This document shows positions 44,011 through 53,399 of a stretch of 64,000 nt of DNA, in pieces. Origin of the DNA: Planctomycetota bacterium (GTDB lineage: Bacteria > Planctomycetota > B15-G4); assembly GCA_021604805.1 (NCBI GenBank), contig BQJR01000003.1:124001-188000 (forward strand). The letters run 5' to 3'. The notes below the pieces were generated by a model that was not told where the DNA came from, did not search any database, and saw nothing but the letters and a program-made list of their open reading frames with translations. Position 1 is the first letter of the stretch, and the number at the start of each line of letters is the position of its first letter. Both the position numbers and the translations under genes were made by a program.

Positions 44011-45324
44011 ATGTCGCCGCTGCTCCCACTCTGCGCTGCCCTCGGTGCTTGCCTGCTCGGTCCGCTGGCGGGCGTGCTGCTCGCGCTGTCGGCTTGGCTC
44101 GCGCGCTGGGGCGCTCGCGCCGCGCTCGGGCTCGCCTTGCTCGGATTGGCCGGCGGCGCGCGCTCGCCCGAGACCCTGCGCGCCAGCTCGCGCACGGGGA
44201 GTGCCGAGCCAGCGGGGCGCGATGCGGCTGGCCCCGATGCGGCGCGCCTCACGGCTCGCTGGGAAGCGCAACCCGGAGACCGCGCGCTACTGCACACCGC
44301 TGCCGGCCCCCTTTTTGTCGACGTGGCGGGCGACCTCCCGGAGATCCGCGCTGGCACAGTCGGCGTGGCTCTGCTGCGCGGCAGCGCGAAGGGCAGGCCG
44401 CGCGTAGTGAGCTTCGCGTCCAGCGGTGCGCGAGCTGGGCTCTGGTGGGCTCGCGCACGCGAGGCAGTCACGGAGCGCCTGGGACGCTTGTTGCGTCGTT
44501 CACAACGCGGCTTGCTCATCGCGCTGCTCTTGGGTCAACGGCACGAGATGCATCCGGCAAGCCTGGTCGACGCGCGTCGCACGGGAACGGCGCATCTGCT
44601 CGCGCTCAGCGGACTGCACGTGGTGTTGCTGGCGCGCATGTTGCGGGGCGCGTCGCAGTCCTTGTTGCTGAGTGGCCGTGGTTTCGAGTGCGCGGGCCTG
44701 GGCGTGTTCGCCTGTCTTGCCGGTGGGCGCATGTCGCTCTGGCGAGCCACGCTCGGGCGCCTGCTCGCGCGTGCCGGAGACGTTCACGGTTCTGGTCCGG
44801 GAGCGCTGCACCGACTGCTCAGCGTGGCCGTGTTACTCGCGGTCTGGCGCCCCGACGGCTTCGCCCTGCTCGGTACCCAACTCAGCTTCTTGGCGGTGGC
44901 TGGCCTGCTCGCCATGTCGCGCCTCCTGCCCGGCGGCGTGTGGCAAGCGCTGGCGCCCGCGGGAGCTTTCCTGGTCACGGCGCCGCTCGCCGCCGACATC
45001 TTCGGCGCCGTCGCTCCGATCGGCTTGCTGCTCACACCGCTGCTCGTGCCAGCGCTGAGCGCCTTGCTCGGGCTCGGCTTGCTGGCGGTGTTCCTCGGGT
45101 TGTTCGGCCCGGCTTGCGACAGCTTGCTGACCGCCTTACTCGCCCCCCTCAACGACGCTGTGATCTGGATGCTCGAGCTCTTCGCGCAGTGGGCGCCCGC
45201 GCCACTCGCGCCGCGTCCGTTGCCGCTGCCGGCCTTGCTGGCGAGCGGCCTGGTGCTCGCCGCCTTGCTCGTGCTCGCGCAGTTCCGCCCCGAGCGCGAC
45301 CGCTTGTTGGCGCGCGCGAGCTGA
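44011..45324 (+). CDS. comEC: ComEC/Rec2 family DNA-uptake channel, short form without metallo-beta-lactamase domain
   Basis: 437 residues. Three N-terminal hydrophobic segments (LLGPLAGVLLALSAWLARW, LGLALLGLAGG), a small beta-rich OB-like domain (GDRALLHTAAGPLFVDVAGD), then the competence core with LIALLLGQRHEMHPASLVDA and HLLALSGLHVVLLARML, the most conserved ComEC motif, and about eight more TM segments. Full ComEC proteins are about 700-800 residues and end in a metallo-beta-lactamase-like domain; here the protein ends right after the last TM. ComEC carries single-stranded DNA across the inner membrane in natural transformation. comM follows after 14 bp, so the pair is probably one transcription unit. 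Confidence 0.87.
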   Translation: MSPLLPLCAALGACLLGPLAGVLLALSAWLARWGARAALGLALLGLAGGARSPETLRASSRTGSAEPAGRDAAGPDAARLTARWEAQPGDRALLHTAAGPLFVDVAGDLPEIRAGTVGVALLRGSAKGRPRVVSFASSGARAGLWWARAREAVTERLGRLLRRSQRGLLIALLLGQRHEMHPASLVDARRTGTAHLLALSGLHVVLLARMLRGASQSLLLSGRGFECAGLGVFACLAGGRMSLWRATLGRLLARAGDVHGSGPGALHRLLSVAVLLAVWRPDGFALLGTQLSFLAVAGLLAMSRLLPGGVWQALAPAGAFLVTAPLAADIFGAVAPIGLLLTPLLVPALSALLGLGLLAVFLGLFGPACDSLLTALLAPLNDAVIWMLELFAQWAPAPLAPRPLPLPALLASGLVLAALLVLAQFRPERDRLLARAS

Positions 45325-45338
45325 ACCGAGAAGCGCTC

Positions 45339-46847
45339 ATGGACACCCCCTCATCTCCGAGCTCCCCGTCGCGCGTGAGCGGCTGTCGCATCCAGACCTT
45401 GTGCCTGGAAGGGTCCGAGGTGCGGCCGGTGGAGATCGAGCTTCAGTTCACCGGCGGCCTCATGCAGCGCATCGTGCTCACGGGCTTGCCGGGCGGCGCC
45501 GTGCGTGAGGCGCGCGACCGCATCCGCGGCTGCCTGGAGCGATTGGGTTTGCCGGTGCCGCGTCGTTCCGTGCTGGTGAACTTCGCGCCTGCCGACTTGC
45601 CCAAGAGCGGCAACGGTTTCGACCTGCCCTTGGTGCTCGGGCTGCTCGTGCTGGGCGGCACACTCTCGGCCGAGTCCTTGCGCGAGCGCGTGGTGTTCGG
45701 AGAGCTCGCGCTCGACGGACGACTGCGCCCGGTCCACGGCGCCTTGCGCTTGGCGCTCGACGCGCGCGAACGCGGGCTGCGTCGCGTGCTCTTGCCGGCT
45801 GCGAACGCCGCAGAAGCCGCGCTCGTCGACGGGCTCATCGTGGAGGGCGCGGAGACACTCACCCAAGCGCTCGGCATCCTCTCCGGCGACGCGCCCGCGC
45901 CGATCGACACACTCACCGAAGCGCCGATGCCGCGCGCCGACCTCCGCGACGTGCGCGGTCAAGCCAGCGGTCGACGCGCACTCGAGGTCGCCGCCACGGG
46001 TCGTCACAACCTGTTGTTGTGCGGGCCGCCGGGAACCGGCAAGACCATGCTCGCCACGCGTCTTCCGAGCCTGCTGCCCGCGCTCACGGAAGAGCAGGTG
46101 CTCGAGGTCACGGCGCTGCACGGACTGCTGCCGCACCACACGCCGCGCCTGCAACGCCACCCACCCTTTCGCGCGCCGCATCACACGGTGAGTCGCGCCG
46201 GGCTCGTGGGCGGTGGTCGCCCGTTGGTGCCCGGCGAACTCAGCCTCGCGCACCGCGGTGTCTTGTTCCTCGACGAGATCGCCGAGTTCCCGCGCAGCTT
46301 GCTCGAGGCGCTGCGCCAACCACTCGAGGAGCACGCCGTGAACGTGGCGCGCGTGGGCGGCAGCGCGCGTTTCGCCGCCGACCTGCAGCTGGTCGGCGCC
46401 ATGAATCCCTGCCCGTGCGGCGACTGGGGTCATCCGCGACGCGGCTGTCGTTGCACGCCCACGCAGATCGAACGCTACCGACGCAAGCTCTCCGCGCCCT
46501 TGCGCGACCGCTTCGATCTGCACGTGGACCTGCCCGTCCCCGACGCGCACCAGTTGCTCGACGAGCTGCCCGCCGAAGACAGCGCCAGCGTGGCGGCACG
46601 CGTGGGCGCCGCGCGCGCCGTGCTCGACAGCGCGCCCCCCGCGAACTTGCCGGCCGCGCTGAAGCCGCGTCTCGAGCGCGCGATCACGGCCTTCTCGTTG
46701 TCGGGGCGCGCCGTGGCGCGCGTGTGCGCCGTAGCGCGCAGCCTCGCGGCGCTGGATCAGCGCGTGGAGCTCGTCGCCGAGGACCTCGACGAAGCGCTCT
46801 TCTTCCGCCGTGGCCTCATCGAGTGGACGCAGCCCTGTGGAACTTGA
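45339..46847 (+). CDS. comM: YifB/ComM family Mg-chelatase-like AAA+ ATPase
   Basis: 502 residues. N-terminal ChlI/Lon-S5-like domain (IVLTGLPGGAVREARDRIRG, FDLPLVLGLLVLGG), then the AAA+ domain: Walker A CGPPGTGKTMLATRLPSLLP, FRAPHHTVSRAGLVGGG, Walker B GVLFLDEIAEFPRSLLEALR, AMNPCPCGDWGHPRRGCRC with a Cys cluster, and the C-terminal ChlI-type helices. ComM is a hexameric helicase that promotes branch migration of incoming DNA in natural transformation. ATG at 45339, 14 bp after comEC. Its 3' end overlaps the convergent YfhO-like gene by 32 bp. Confidence 0.95.
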   Translation: MDTPSSPSSPSRVSGCRIQTLCLEGSEVRPVEIELQFTGGLMQRIVLTGLPGGAVREARDRIRGCLERLGLPVPRRSVLVNFAPADLPKSGNGFDLPLVLGLLVLGGTLSAESLRERVVFGELALDGRLRPVHGALRLALDARERGLRRVLLPAANAAEAALVDGLIVEGAETLTQALGILSGDAPAPIDTLTEAPMPRADLRDVRGQASGRRALEVAATGRHNLLLCGPPGTGKTMLATRLPSLLPALTEEQVLEVTALHGLLPHHTPRLQRHPPFRAPHHTVSRAGLVGGGRPLVPGELSLAHRGVLFLDEIAEFPRSLLEALRQPLEEHAVNVARVGGSARFAADLQLVGAMNPCPCGDWGHPRRGCRCTPTQIERYRRKLSAPLRDRFDLHVDLPVPDAHQLLDELPAEDSASVAARVGAARAVLDSAPPANLPAALKPRLERAITAFSLSGRAVARVCAVARSLAALDQRVELVAEDLDEALFFRRGLIEWTQPCGT

Positions 46848-49188
46848 AACCCAACGCCGCCGCCGCAAGCACCAGCGCGAAACCGCAGAGCGCCAGGATG
46901 CGAGTGATCTCACGCAGCGGTGGCTCGAAGTGTAAGGACACGGAGCGACTGCCGGCGGGCACGGGCACGGCCATGAGCGCGTGATGCGCGCGCAGCACGG
47001 GCGCGTCGACGCCATCCACCGTGGCGCGCCAGTCGGCATGCCACGCTTCGGCGACGAGCGCCAGGCCCGCCTCCTCCGACGTCACGTCGAGCTGCCACAT
47101 GCCGGGAGCGGCGTTCGTCACGGAGAGCGCGTGCGTGCTGCCGCGCTCGGGCAGCGCCAAGTCGGAGAGTTCCTCGTCGAGCAGCACGCTGTCGCGCCAG
47201 GGCGCGCTGCGATCCGCGAGCAGAGCCAGGCGCTGCGCCTCGTCGGGGACTGCGCGCGCACCGGTCACGTAGGTGGCCAGCGGAAGCGGGTCGGGGCGCG
47301 CCAGGATGCCGAAGCCTTCGTCGACGAACTGACCTACCACAGGCAGGCCGGTGCGTGCGGGCAGCGTGGGATCACTGATGACCACGCGGCTCACGCCGAG
47401 CAGGTCGAGCAGCGGATGCGACAGGCTGTCGGGGTCGTGGAAGGGTGCGATCACGCGTGGGTCGCGCGGGTCGATCAGATTCGGCTCGATGCACTCGAGC
47501 AACTGCGCCGTGCGCGCATTCATGAGCGGCGCCACGCCGTGCAGGCTGCGCACGCCGTGCAGCGCGGTGGCCGGCGGTGGCAGCAGCGAGCCGTCGCCGA
47601 GCACCGCCACGCGACCGGGTGCGTCAGCCAAGGCCGCCAGACCGGGAGTGCCCGGGAAGCGCTCACTGGGGCTGGTGAACGGGTTGAAGCCGCGCGCCAG
47701 GAAGCCGAGCTCCAGCAGCGCCAGCGCCGCGATCAGGTAGCCGCGCCACGCACCGTGCCACGCACGGGTCAGCAGGAACACCGTGGCAGCGAAGATGCCC
47801 AGGGCGGATAGGGCTTGCGGCCAGAGCACCGACCACCAAGCGTCGGCAGCTGGGTCCGAGGAGAACAACGGCAGACAGCCGGTCGCGAGGAGGCAGGCGG
47901 TGAGCGCGCCGAGACCCAACTTGGGCAGACGCACGCGGGCGTCCATCGACGCCTGCAGGCCGAGCGCGGCGGCCAGCGGCACGCTCACGGCGCACAACAC
48001 GAGCACGCGTTTGATCGAGCCCGCGCCCAGCGGGCGCACCAGCGGCACGTGCTCGGCGAGCCACGGGAAGAGCAGCGCAAGTGTGACCCAGAAGGCGGCG
48101 AAGAGCAGCAGCCTGCGCGCCGCACCAGCCGCGGCCCAAGCCAACGGGAGCAAGGCGAGCAGCACCACGCCGGGGTGCAAGGCGTCCTCGACGACGTTGT
48201 CTTGGATGTCGTCGCTGAGCAACCAGCGGCGCGGCAGCCAGTCTTCCATGCGCGGCGCGGGCGGGTCGCTGCGCGCGAAGTCGGGAGGGTGACCGAAGAA
48301 ACCGGGCAGCAAGGCACCGAAGAGCGCGCCGGGTTCCAAGCCGCGCTCAAGCGCGGCGGCCTGCGTGTCGGCGTTGGCGCGTGCCGAGTCGGCGTACATG
48401 CGCGTCACGGAGCCGAGCTCGGGCGCACCGATCAGCAAAGCCAGCAGCAAGCCGCCGAGCAGGCAGAGCCCGGTGCTCCAGAGCTCGCGCTTGCTTCGCC
48501 AGGCCTGCCACACGGCCCACAAGCAGGAGCCCACGATCAACAGCAGCGCCACTTGCGGGAAACCCGAGCGCAAGGCGAGACCGCCCCACAACGCGAACTC
48601 GGCCAGCCCCCACCAGCGCTGTCCCGCACGCACGCGCTCCACGGCCACGATCAAACCGCCCCACCACACGGCGGCGCAAGCTACGTGCGGCAAGTGCCAG
48701 CGCGTGCTCATCCAGAACGAGAGCGCGGTGCCCACGGCCGCCACACTCGCAGCGGGACTCGCACATCCCAACCAACGCGCGGCGCGCCAGGCCAACCATG
48801 CCGCGATCGCCGTGTGCAACCACATCACCACGCCCAAGCGCTGCTCGGCGTCGATCCATGAGAGCGCTTGCCACACGGGCGAGTGCAAGGGGTACGGCAT
48901 GTTCGCGCTGAGCGGATAGCCGAGCAGCTGCGCTGAATCCCAAGCGCCGTTCGGAGGCGTGGCACTCAGCTGCTCGAGACGTCGCATCCCCGGCAACACG
49001 AAGAAGTCGAGGTCCGAAGTGATCGGGTTGATCGCCGGACGCTCTGCATCGGGGGCGGACGCTTCCATCACCGACCACGGCCGCGGCGAGAACGGATGCG
49101 ACGGGTCGAAGGAGAGCAGGCTCCCCGAACCCCAGCTGCCCCAGAACACCACCAAGCCCACGAGCGCGCACACGAGCAGCGCGACCAA
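46816..49188 (-). CDS. YfhO-like large polytopic membrane protein
   Basis: 790 residues, about twelve TM helices in the first 500 residues and a large extracytoplasmic C-terminal part closed by a last TM (ILALCGFALVLAAAALGF). The DLDFFVLPGMRRLEQL segment, HTAIAAWLAWRAARWLG, FWMSTRWHLPHVACAAVWWG and the end part (WHADWRATVDGVDAPVLRAH, VPVPAGSRSVSLHFEPP) are typical of YfhO-type proteins, GT-C-like membrane proteins implicated in glycosylation of lipoteichoic acid in Bacillus and of unknown role elsewhere. TTG start at 49188, uncertain. Divergent from a GT39-like gene and overlapping comM tail-to-tail by 32 bp. Confidence 0.8.
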   Translation of the reverse strand: MVALLVCALVGLVVFWGSWGSGSLLSFDPSHPFSPRPWSVMEASAPDAERPAINPITSDLDFFVLPGMRRLEQLSATPPNGAWDSAQLLGYPLSANMPYPLHSPVWQALSWIDAEQRLGVVMWLHTAIAAWLAWRAARWLGCASPAASVAAVGTALSFWMSTRWHLPHVACAAVWWGGLIVAVERVRAGQRWWGLAEFALWGGLALRSGFPQVALLLIVGSCLWAVWQAWRSKRELWSTGLCLLGGLLLALLIGAPELGSVTRMYADSARANADTQAAALERGLEPGALFGALLPGFFGHPPDFARSDPPAPRMEDWLPRRWLLSDDIQDNVVEDALHPGVVLLALLPLAWAAAGAARRLLLFAAFWVTLALLFPWLAEHVPLVRPLGAGSIKRVLVLCAVSVPLAAALGLQASMDARVRLPKLGLGALTACLLATGCLPLFSSDPAADAWWSVLWPQALSALGIFAATVFLLTRAWHGAWRGYLIAALALLELGFLARGFNPFTSPSERFPGTPGLAALADAPGRVAVLGDGSLLPPPATALHGVRSLHGVAPLMNARTAQLLECIEPNLIDPRDPRVIAPFHDPDSLSHPLLDLLGVSRVVISDPTLPARTGLPVVGQFVDEGFGILARPDPLPLATYVTGARAVPDEAQRLALLADRSAPWRDSVLLDEELSDLALPERGSTHALSVTNAAPGMWQLDVTSEEAGLALVAEAWHADWRATVDGVDAPVLRAHHALMAVPVPAGSRSVSLHFEPPLREITRILALCGFALVLAAAALGFKFHRAASTR

Positions 49189-49325
49189 CGACTGAACTCT
49201 GCGAGCGTGCTTCAGTGGAACCCTCCGCTCGTCGGTCGCGGAACCGACGCGGTGCGCATGATACGCTCGCGCGCGCCCCGGACAACGCGGAGACCCTGAG
49301 CCACGATGCGCGCGAACACGAGCTC

Positions 49326-51050
49326 ATGAGCTTCGCGTTGTTGCGCTCCGGCGGACGCCCGCTCGCGGCTCTGCTGCTCTTCGGGCTGGTCTTCAAGCTG
49401 CTCGTGCTCGCCGCCGCGCTCGACAGCGACCCCCTCGCGCACCACGCCACCAGCGACGTGCGCTACTACCTCGACCAAGCGCGCGGCGGCAGCGGCGCGG
49501 CGCGCGCGAGCGAACCCTTCCACATGCCGCCGCTCTACCCGCGGCTGCTCGCGAGTCTGCCCGGCGGTACCGAGGGCGCGTCCACCAGCGTGCTCGTGTT
49601 GCAGGTGCTCGCTGGCGTGTTCGGCTTGCTGCTGGCTTGGCTCGCGGCTGCGCGACGAGTGGGCCCGCGCTGGGCGCTGATCGCCCCGGCCTTGTGCCTC
49701 GCTTACGGCCCGCTGAGTTTCTTCGAGACCAAGCGGCTCGGCGACAGCTTGGCGAGCGTGCTGCTCTTGGGCGTGGTGGTGCTGGCGGAGGCGCTCCCGC
49801 GCGTGAAGCGGAACGAGGTCACGCCCTCCGCGGCGTCTCGCTCCTCGCAAGCCGGGACCAGCGTGAAGGGCGCGAGCTGGCGCGGCGCGCTGCTCGGCGC
49901 TTCACTGTCACTCGCGGCGCTGCTGCGTCCGCAGGCGCTGCTGCTCACGCCGCTGCTCGCGCTGTGGACCTGGAAGCGCGTCGGGCGCGCGCCGGCACTC
50001 GCCTTGGCACTCGGCGCGCTGCTCGTCTTGCTGCCGAGCACACTGCACAACGTCTCGGCCGGCGCGGGGCTGGTGCCTGTGTCCGACAACGGGCCGATCA
50101 ATCTCTGGCTCGCGCACGAAGGGCCACCCTCTGGCACCTTCGTCACGGCACGACCAGAGTTCGGCAGCATTCACTCGCAGGCGCAGGTCGCCAAGCGCGC
50201 CGCCGAACAGGCCGCGGGCCACGCGCTCACGTGGGCCGAGGTGTCCGCGCACTGGCGCAGCGAAGCCTTGGCGTTGCTCGTGACCGAACCGCTCGATGTG
50301 CTCGAGCGCATCGGCTTGCGTGGCGCCGCGCTGGTGGAGTCCTTCCAGACGGGCATCGTGAGCGTGCCCGAGGTCGAGCGCCTGCTGATCCCGCCCTTGC
50401 GCATGGCGGCGCTGCCCTTCGGCGTGTTGCTCGGCCTCGCCGCCGGACTGTGGCTCGCGTTGCGCGATCCCGCGCGAGCTGGCGCAGCGACGAAGCCTGC
50501 GAAGGATGCCGCGCACGACACAGGCCCGCACCCAGGCAACGACGCCCCGAGCTGCGTGCCGGCTTGGCTACTCAGCTTCACGGTGATCGTGAGCACGCTG
50601 ATGTTCTTCCACTACGAGCGCTTCCGACTGCCGCTGATCCCGTTGTTGGCCGTGGCCGTCGCGGTGGGCGTCGCGCGCTGGCGGGAGCAGCGTCCGCGTG
50701 CGGGCTTCGTGCTCGCGGGCGCGCTCGTCGCGCTGCTGCTGGCCGCGCAATCCTTCCTGCCGCGCGGACACCACGCGCACGTGCGCGCCAACGGCTGGAG
50801 CAGCGTGGCCGAGGCGCGTCTCGCTCAACTGAACCCGGGCGACGTGCACGGCCTGGCCGACGTCGAAGCCGAGTTCGCCACCGCACTCGAGGCCGACCCG
50901 CACTACCCGCGCGCGCTGCTCGGTCACGCGCGCTGCGCCCTGCTGCGCGGCGACCGCAGCGAAGCGCTGCGCCGCGTGGAACACGCTGAAGCGCTCGTCC
51001 CCGGCTGGGACGAACTCAGCGCGCTGCGCCGACTCGCCGAGGGCGGTTAG
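49326..51050 (+). CDS. GT39/ArnT-like membrane glycosyltransferase (GT-C fold) with C-terminal TPR-like tail
   Basis: 574 residues. First TM ALLLFGLVFKLLVLAAAL, then the acidic loop typical of GT-C enzymes (DVRYYLDQARGG with MPPLYPRLL), ten or so TMs including WALIAPALCLAYGPLSFFE and a conserved-looking LLRPQALLLTPLLALW, and a final ~70-residue periplasmic or cytoplasmic segment with a TPR-like pair (ADPHYPRALLGHARCALLRG, RRVEHAEALVPGW). Dolichyl/undecaprenyl-phosphate sugars are the expected donors; acceptor unknown. The frame is open back to 49215, but MSFALLRSGGRP at 49326 is the natural start. Its stop overlaps the convergent phosphohexomutase stop by 4 bp. Confidence 0.72.
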   Translation: MSFALLRSGGRPLAALLLFGLVFKLLVLAAALDSDPLAHHATSDVRYYLDQARGGSGAARASEPFHMPPLYPRLLASLPGGTEGASTSVLVLQVLAGVFGLLLAWLAAARRVGPRWALIAPALCLAYGPLSFFETKRLGDSLASVLLLGVVVLAEALPRVKRNEVTPSAASRSSQAGTSVKGASWRGALLGASLSLAALLRPQALLLTPLLALWTWKRVGRAPALALALGALLVLLPSTLHNVSAGAGLVPVSDNGPINLWLAHEGPPSGTFVTARPEFGSIHSQAQVAKRAAEQAAGHALTWAEVSAHWRSEALALLVTEPLDVLERIGLRGAALVESFQTGIVSVPEVERLLIPPLRMAALPFGVLLGLAAGLWLALRDPARAGAATKPAKDAAHDTGPHPGNDAPSCVPAWLLSFTVIVSTLMFFHYERFRLPLIPLLAVAVAVGVARWREQRPRAGFVLAGALVALLLAAQSFLPRGHHAHVRANGWSSVAEARLAQLNPGDVHGLADVEAEFATALEADPHYPRALLGHARCALLRGDRSEALRRVEHAEALVPGWDELSALRRLAEGG

Positions 51051-53239
51051 AGCCCGAAGATCGCCGCCACGCGTGCGCGCGCCGCGTCTTCGAGATCGGC
51101 ATCCTTGAGGAAGTGCGCCACGCCGTCGACCACCAGCTCTTGGGGATCCTTGCCGTAGGTCGTGAGCGCTTGCTCGGCCCAGCTCTCGAGGTCGCTGGCG
51201 CCGTCGCGCGCACGCCGCAACACGCCGGGCAGGAACACCGTGCCGAAGTGCACCTTCTGGTCGAGGCCGAGCAGGTTGCTCACGCGCGACGCGGCCGGCG
51301 TGAGTTCGATGCCCACACGACTCAGCATCAGGCGCTCGAAGTCGCGACCGAGTTCGTCGGCAGCGGCTTCGCAACGGCGCTTCTCGGCGGCCAACTCGGC
51401 GTCGGTGAGGTCGTCGGTGGGCGTGACGCCGGGGACTTCCACGTAGATCTTGTTCTTGGGCTCGGTGCCGCTGGGACGGATCACCAAGCGCGCATCGCCT
51501 TCCAGCGTGAGCACGAGCACGTTGCGCGAGGCCGCGTCGGTGCGCGACTTGATGTCACCCATCCAGAACTCGGGCGACGCGCAGTCGTCGAAGCCCACGA
51601 CCTTGCGGCCGGCGACTTCCTTGGGCGGGTTGCTGCGCAGGCTCTTCTGGATCGCGCGGATGCGATCGAGACCGGTGGCGCCCGTCATCACCGTGGTGAA
51701 GAGCTTGTTGCTCATGAAGCCGAAGCGCTTGTAGATCGCGTCGAGTTCCTCGGCCATCGAGCTGCCGCGCGCGACGAGCGTGGCGTTGAGCTCGGCCAGC
51801 GCGAGCGCGGCGCCGGCGGCGTCCTTGTCGCGCACCTCGTGGCTGAGCAGCAGACCGTGACTCTCTTCCATGCCGAGCACGAAGGACTCCGGGCGCGCCT
51901 TGAGGTCGCGCCAGCTGCCCTTGTCTTCGAGGCTGGCCATCACTTCGGCCATGTACTTGAAGCCCACCATCAAGTCGGGGATCACGCGGCAGCCGTAGCT
52001 GGCGGCGATGGTCGTGGCGCGGTTCGTGGTCACGAGCGTGGTGAGCACGAAGGCGTCGTCGGGGAGCGTGCCGCGCTTGCGACGCTGCTCGAGCACGAAG
52101 CGCGTGGTGAGCAGGATGATCTCGTTGCCGGTGACGAAGCGCCAGCTGCCGTCGCGGTCGCGCACCTCGATGCCGATGCGGTCGGCGTCGGGGTCTGTGG
52201 ACATGAGCATGTCGGCGTTCACCTTCTCACCGACCTTGCGCGCGAGCTCGTAGCAAGACGGCACCTCGGGGTTCGGCGCGAGGAACTTCACGGCCGGGAA
52301 GCCGCCGTCGAACTCCTCTTGTTCGGGGACGGCGTGCACCGTGAAGCCTTCGTTGCGCAGCAGGCGCCCCACCGTGACCTTGCCCGTGCCGTGCAGCGGC
52401 GTGAACACGATCGTGCCGCCGCGCGCTTCGGGAGTGAGCGAGAGCGCGGCGTTGAGCGCGAGGTAGGCGTCGTTCTCGGCCTTGGGATCGAAGAAGGTCA
52501 CGAGGCCTTGTGCGACGGCATCCGCGAAGGGCATTTCGGTGGCGCGCTCGATGCCCGCCACGCGGTCGGCCAGGATCTCGTCGTCGGGCGGGACGTCTTG
52601 CCCACCGTGACGGTTGTAGAACTTGCCGCCGTTGTCGTCGGGATGGTTGTGTGAGGCCGACACGTTGAGCCCGCCGTGTGCCTTGTGACGACGGATCGCG
52701 AGGCTCAACTCCGGCGTGGACATGAACGTGTCGCCGTGCGGGTCGAGCATCAACACCTTGAGGCCGTTGGCGGCGTAGACCGCCGCGGCGCGCGCGGCGA
52801 AGTCGGCCGAGCGCACGTTCATGAGCGGGTTCGGCAGGTCGGGATCGTAGACCCCGCGCCGGTCTTGGAAGATGCGCACGTCGTAGGCGAGCACCACCGT
52901 GAGTTGCTCGCCGGGGTACGTCTCCTTCAGGATTTCGGCGTGACCTTGCACCGAGGTGAGCAGCGTGTGGTGGTTGATGCGGTTGGTGCCCAGCCCCACC
53001 GGCCCGCGGCGACCGCCCGTGCCGAACGGGATGATCTGCCAGAAGGCGTCGAAGAGCGTGTCCCACGCCTGCTTCTCGATGAGACGCAGCAGCTGCGGAC
53101 GGCTGTCGGCGAAGCGCTCGTCGGTCAGCCAGGGTTCCAGGGCGTCGAGCGCCGCCTGCTTGATGTCCGGCTCGAAGTCGAGGGTCTCGAACCCCTGCCT
53201 GACCTGCTCTAGCTGCGCGCTCACGACGATGAACTCCAT
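51047..53239 (-). CDS. Alpha-D-phosphohexomutase (phosphoglucomutase-like), long form of 730 aa
   Basis: Interconverts hexose 1- and 6-phosphates for glycan and glycogen synthesis. All four family motifs are present: the substrate-entry GTGGRRGPVGLGTNRINH; the phosphoserine loop NVSASHNHPDDNGGKFYN with catalytic Ser196 (an unusual HNHPDDNG in place of HNPxxYNG); the metal-binding DPDADRIGIEV; the sugar-binding MEESHGLLLS; and the phosphate-binding RPSGTEPKNKIYVEV. A ~100-residue C-terminal extension (RVSNLLGLDQKVHFGTVFLP onward) has no match I recognise. The frame is open to 53431, but MEFIVVSAQLEQV at 53239 is the likely start. It fits the neighbouring membrane glycosyltransferases as a precursor-supply enzyme. 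Confidence 0.9.
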   Translation of the reverse strand: MEFIVVSAQLEQVRQGFETLDFEPDIKQAALDALEPWLTDERFADSRPQLLRLIEKQAWDTLFDAFWQIIPFGTGGRRGPVGLGTNRINHHTLLTSVQGHAEILKETYPGEQLTVVLAYDVRIFQDRRGVYDPDLPNPLMNVRSADFAARAAAVYAANGLKVLMLDPHGDTFMSTPELSLAIRRHKAHGGLNVSASHNHPDDNGGKFYNRHGGQDVPPDDEILADRVAGIERATEMPFADAVAQGLVTFFDPKAENDAYLALNAALSLTPEARGGTIVFTPLHGTGKVTVGRLLRNEGFTVHAVPEQEEFDGGFPAVKFLAPNPEVPSCYELARKVGEKVNADMLMSTDPDADRIGIEVRDRDGSWRFVTGNEIILLTTRFVLEQRRKRGTLPDDAFVLTTLVTTNRATTIAASYGCRVIPDLMVGFKYMAEVMASLEDKGSWRDLKARPESFVLGMEESHGLLLSHEVRDKDAAGAALALAELNATLVARGSSMAEELDAIYKRFGFMSNKLFTTVMTGATGLDRIRAIQKSLRSNPPKEVAGRKVVGFDDCASPEFWMGDIKSRTDAASRNVLVLTLEGDARLVIRPSGTEPKNKIYVEVPGVTPTDDLTDAELAAEKRRCEAAADELGRDFERLMLSRVGIELTPAASRVSNLLGLDQKVHFGTVFLPGVLRRARDGASDLESWAEQALTTYGKDPQELVVDGVAHFLKDADLEDAARARVAAIFGL

Positions 53240-53399
53240 GGAGAGAGGCGGCCAGTTTCGCCCGATGTGGAACCGAATCAAGGCCTGCTTGCACGCGCCC
53301 TCGCGGTTGTCATCCTGAAGCGATCCCGAAGGAGGCCGAGCCTCGCTGTCCGCCACGGAAGACGAGCCCCAAGCAGAGCCCGAATCGCAGCCGGGCGCC

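Noticed and set aside
43596..45338. Upstream part of the frame that ends as ComM
   Set aside because: It overlaps comEC in another frame and is Arg-rich nonsense; ComM similarity starts only at 45339.
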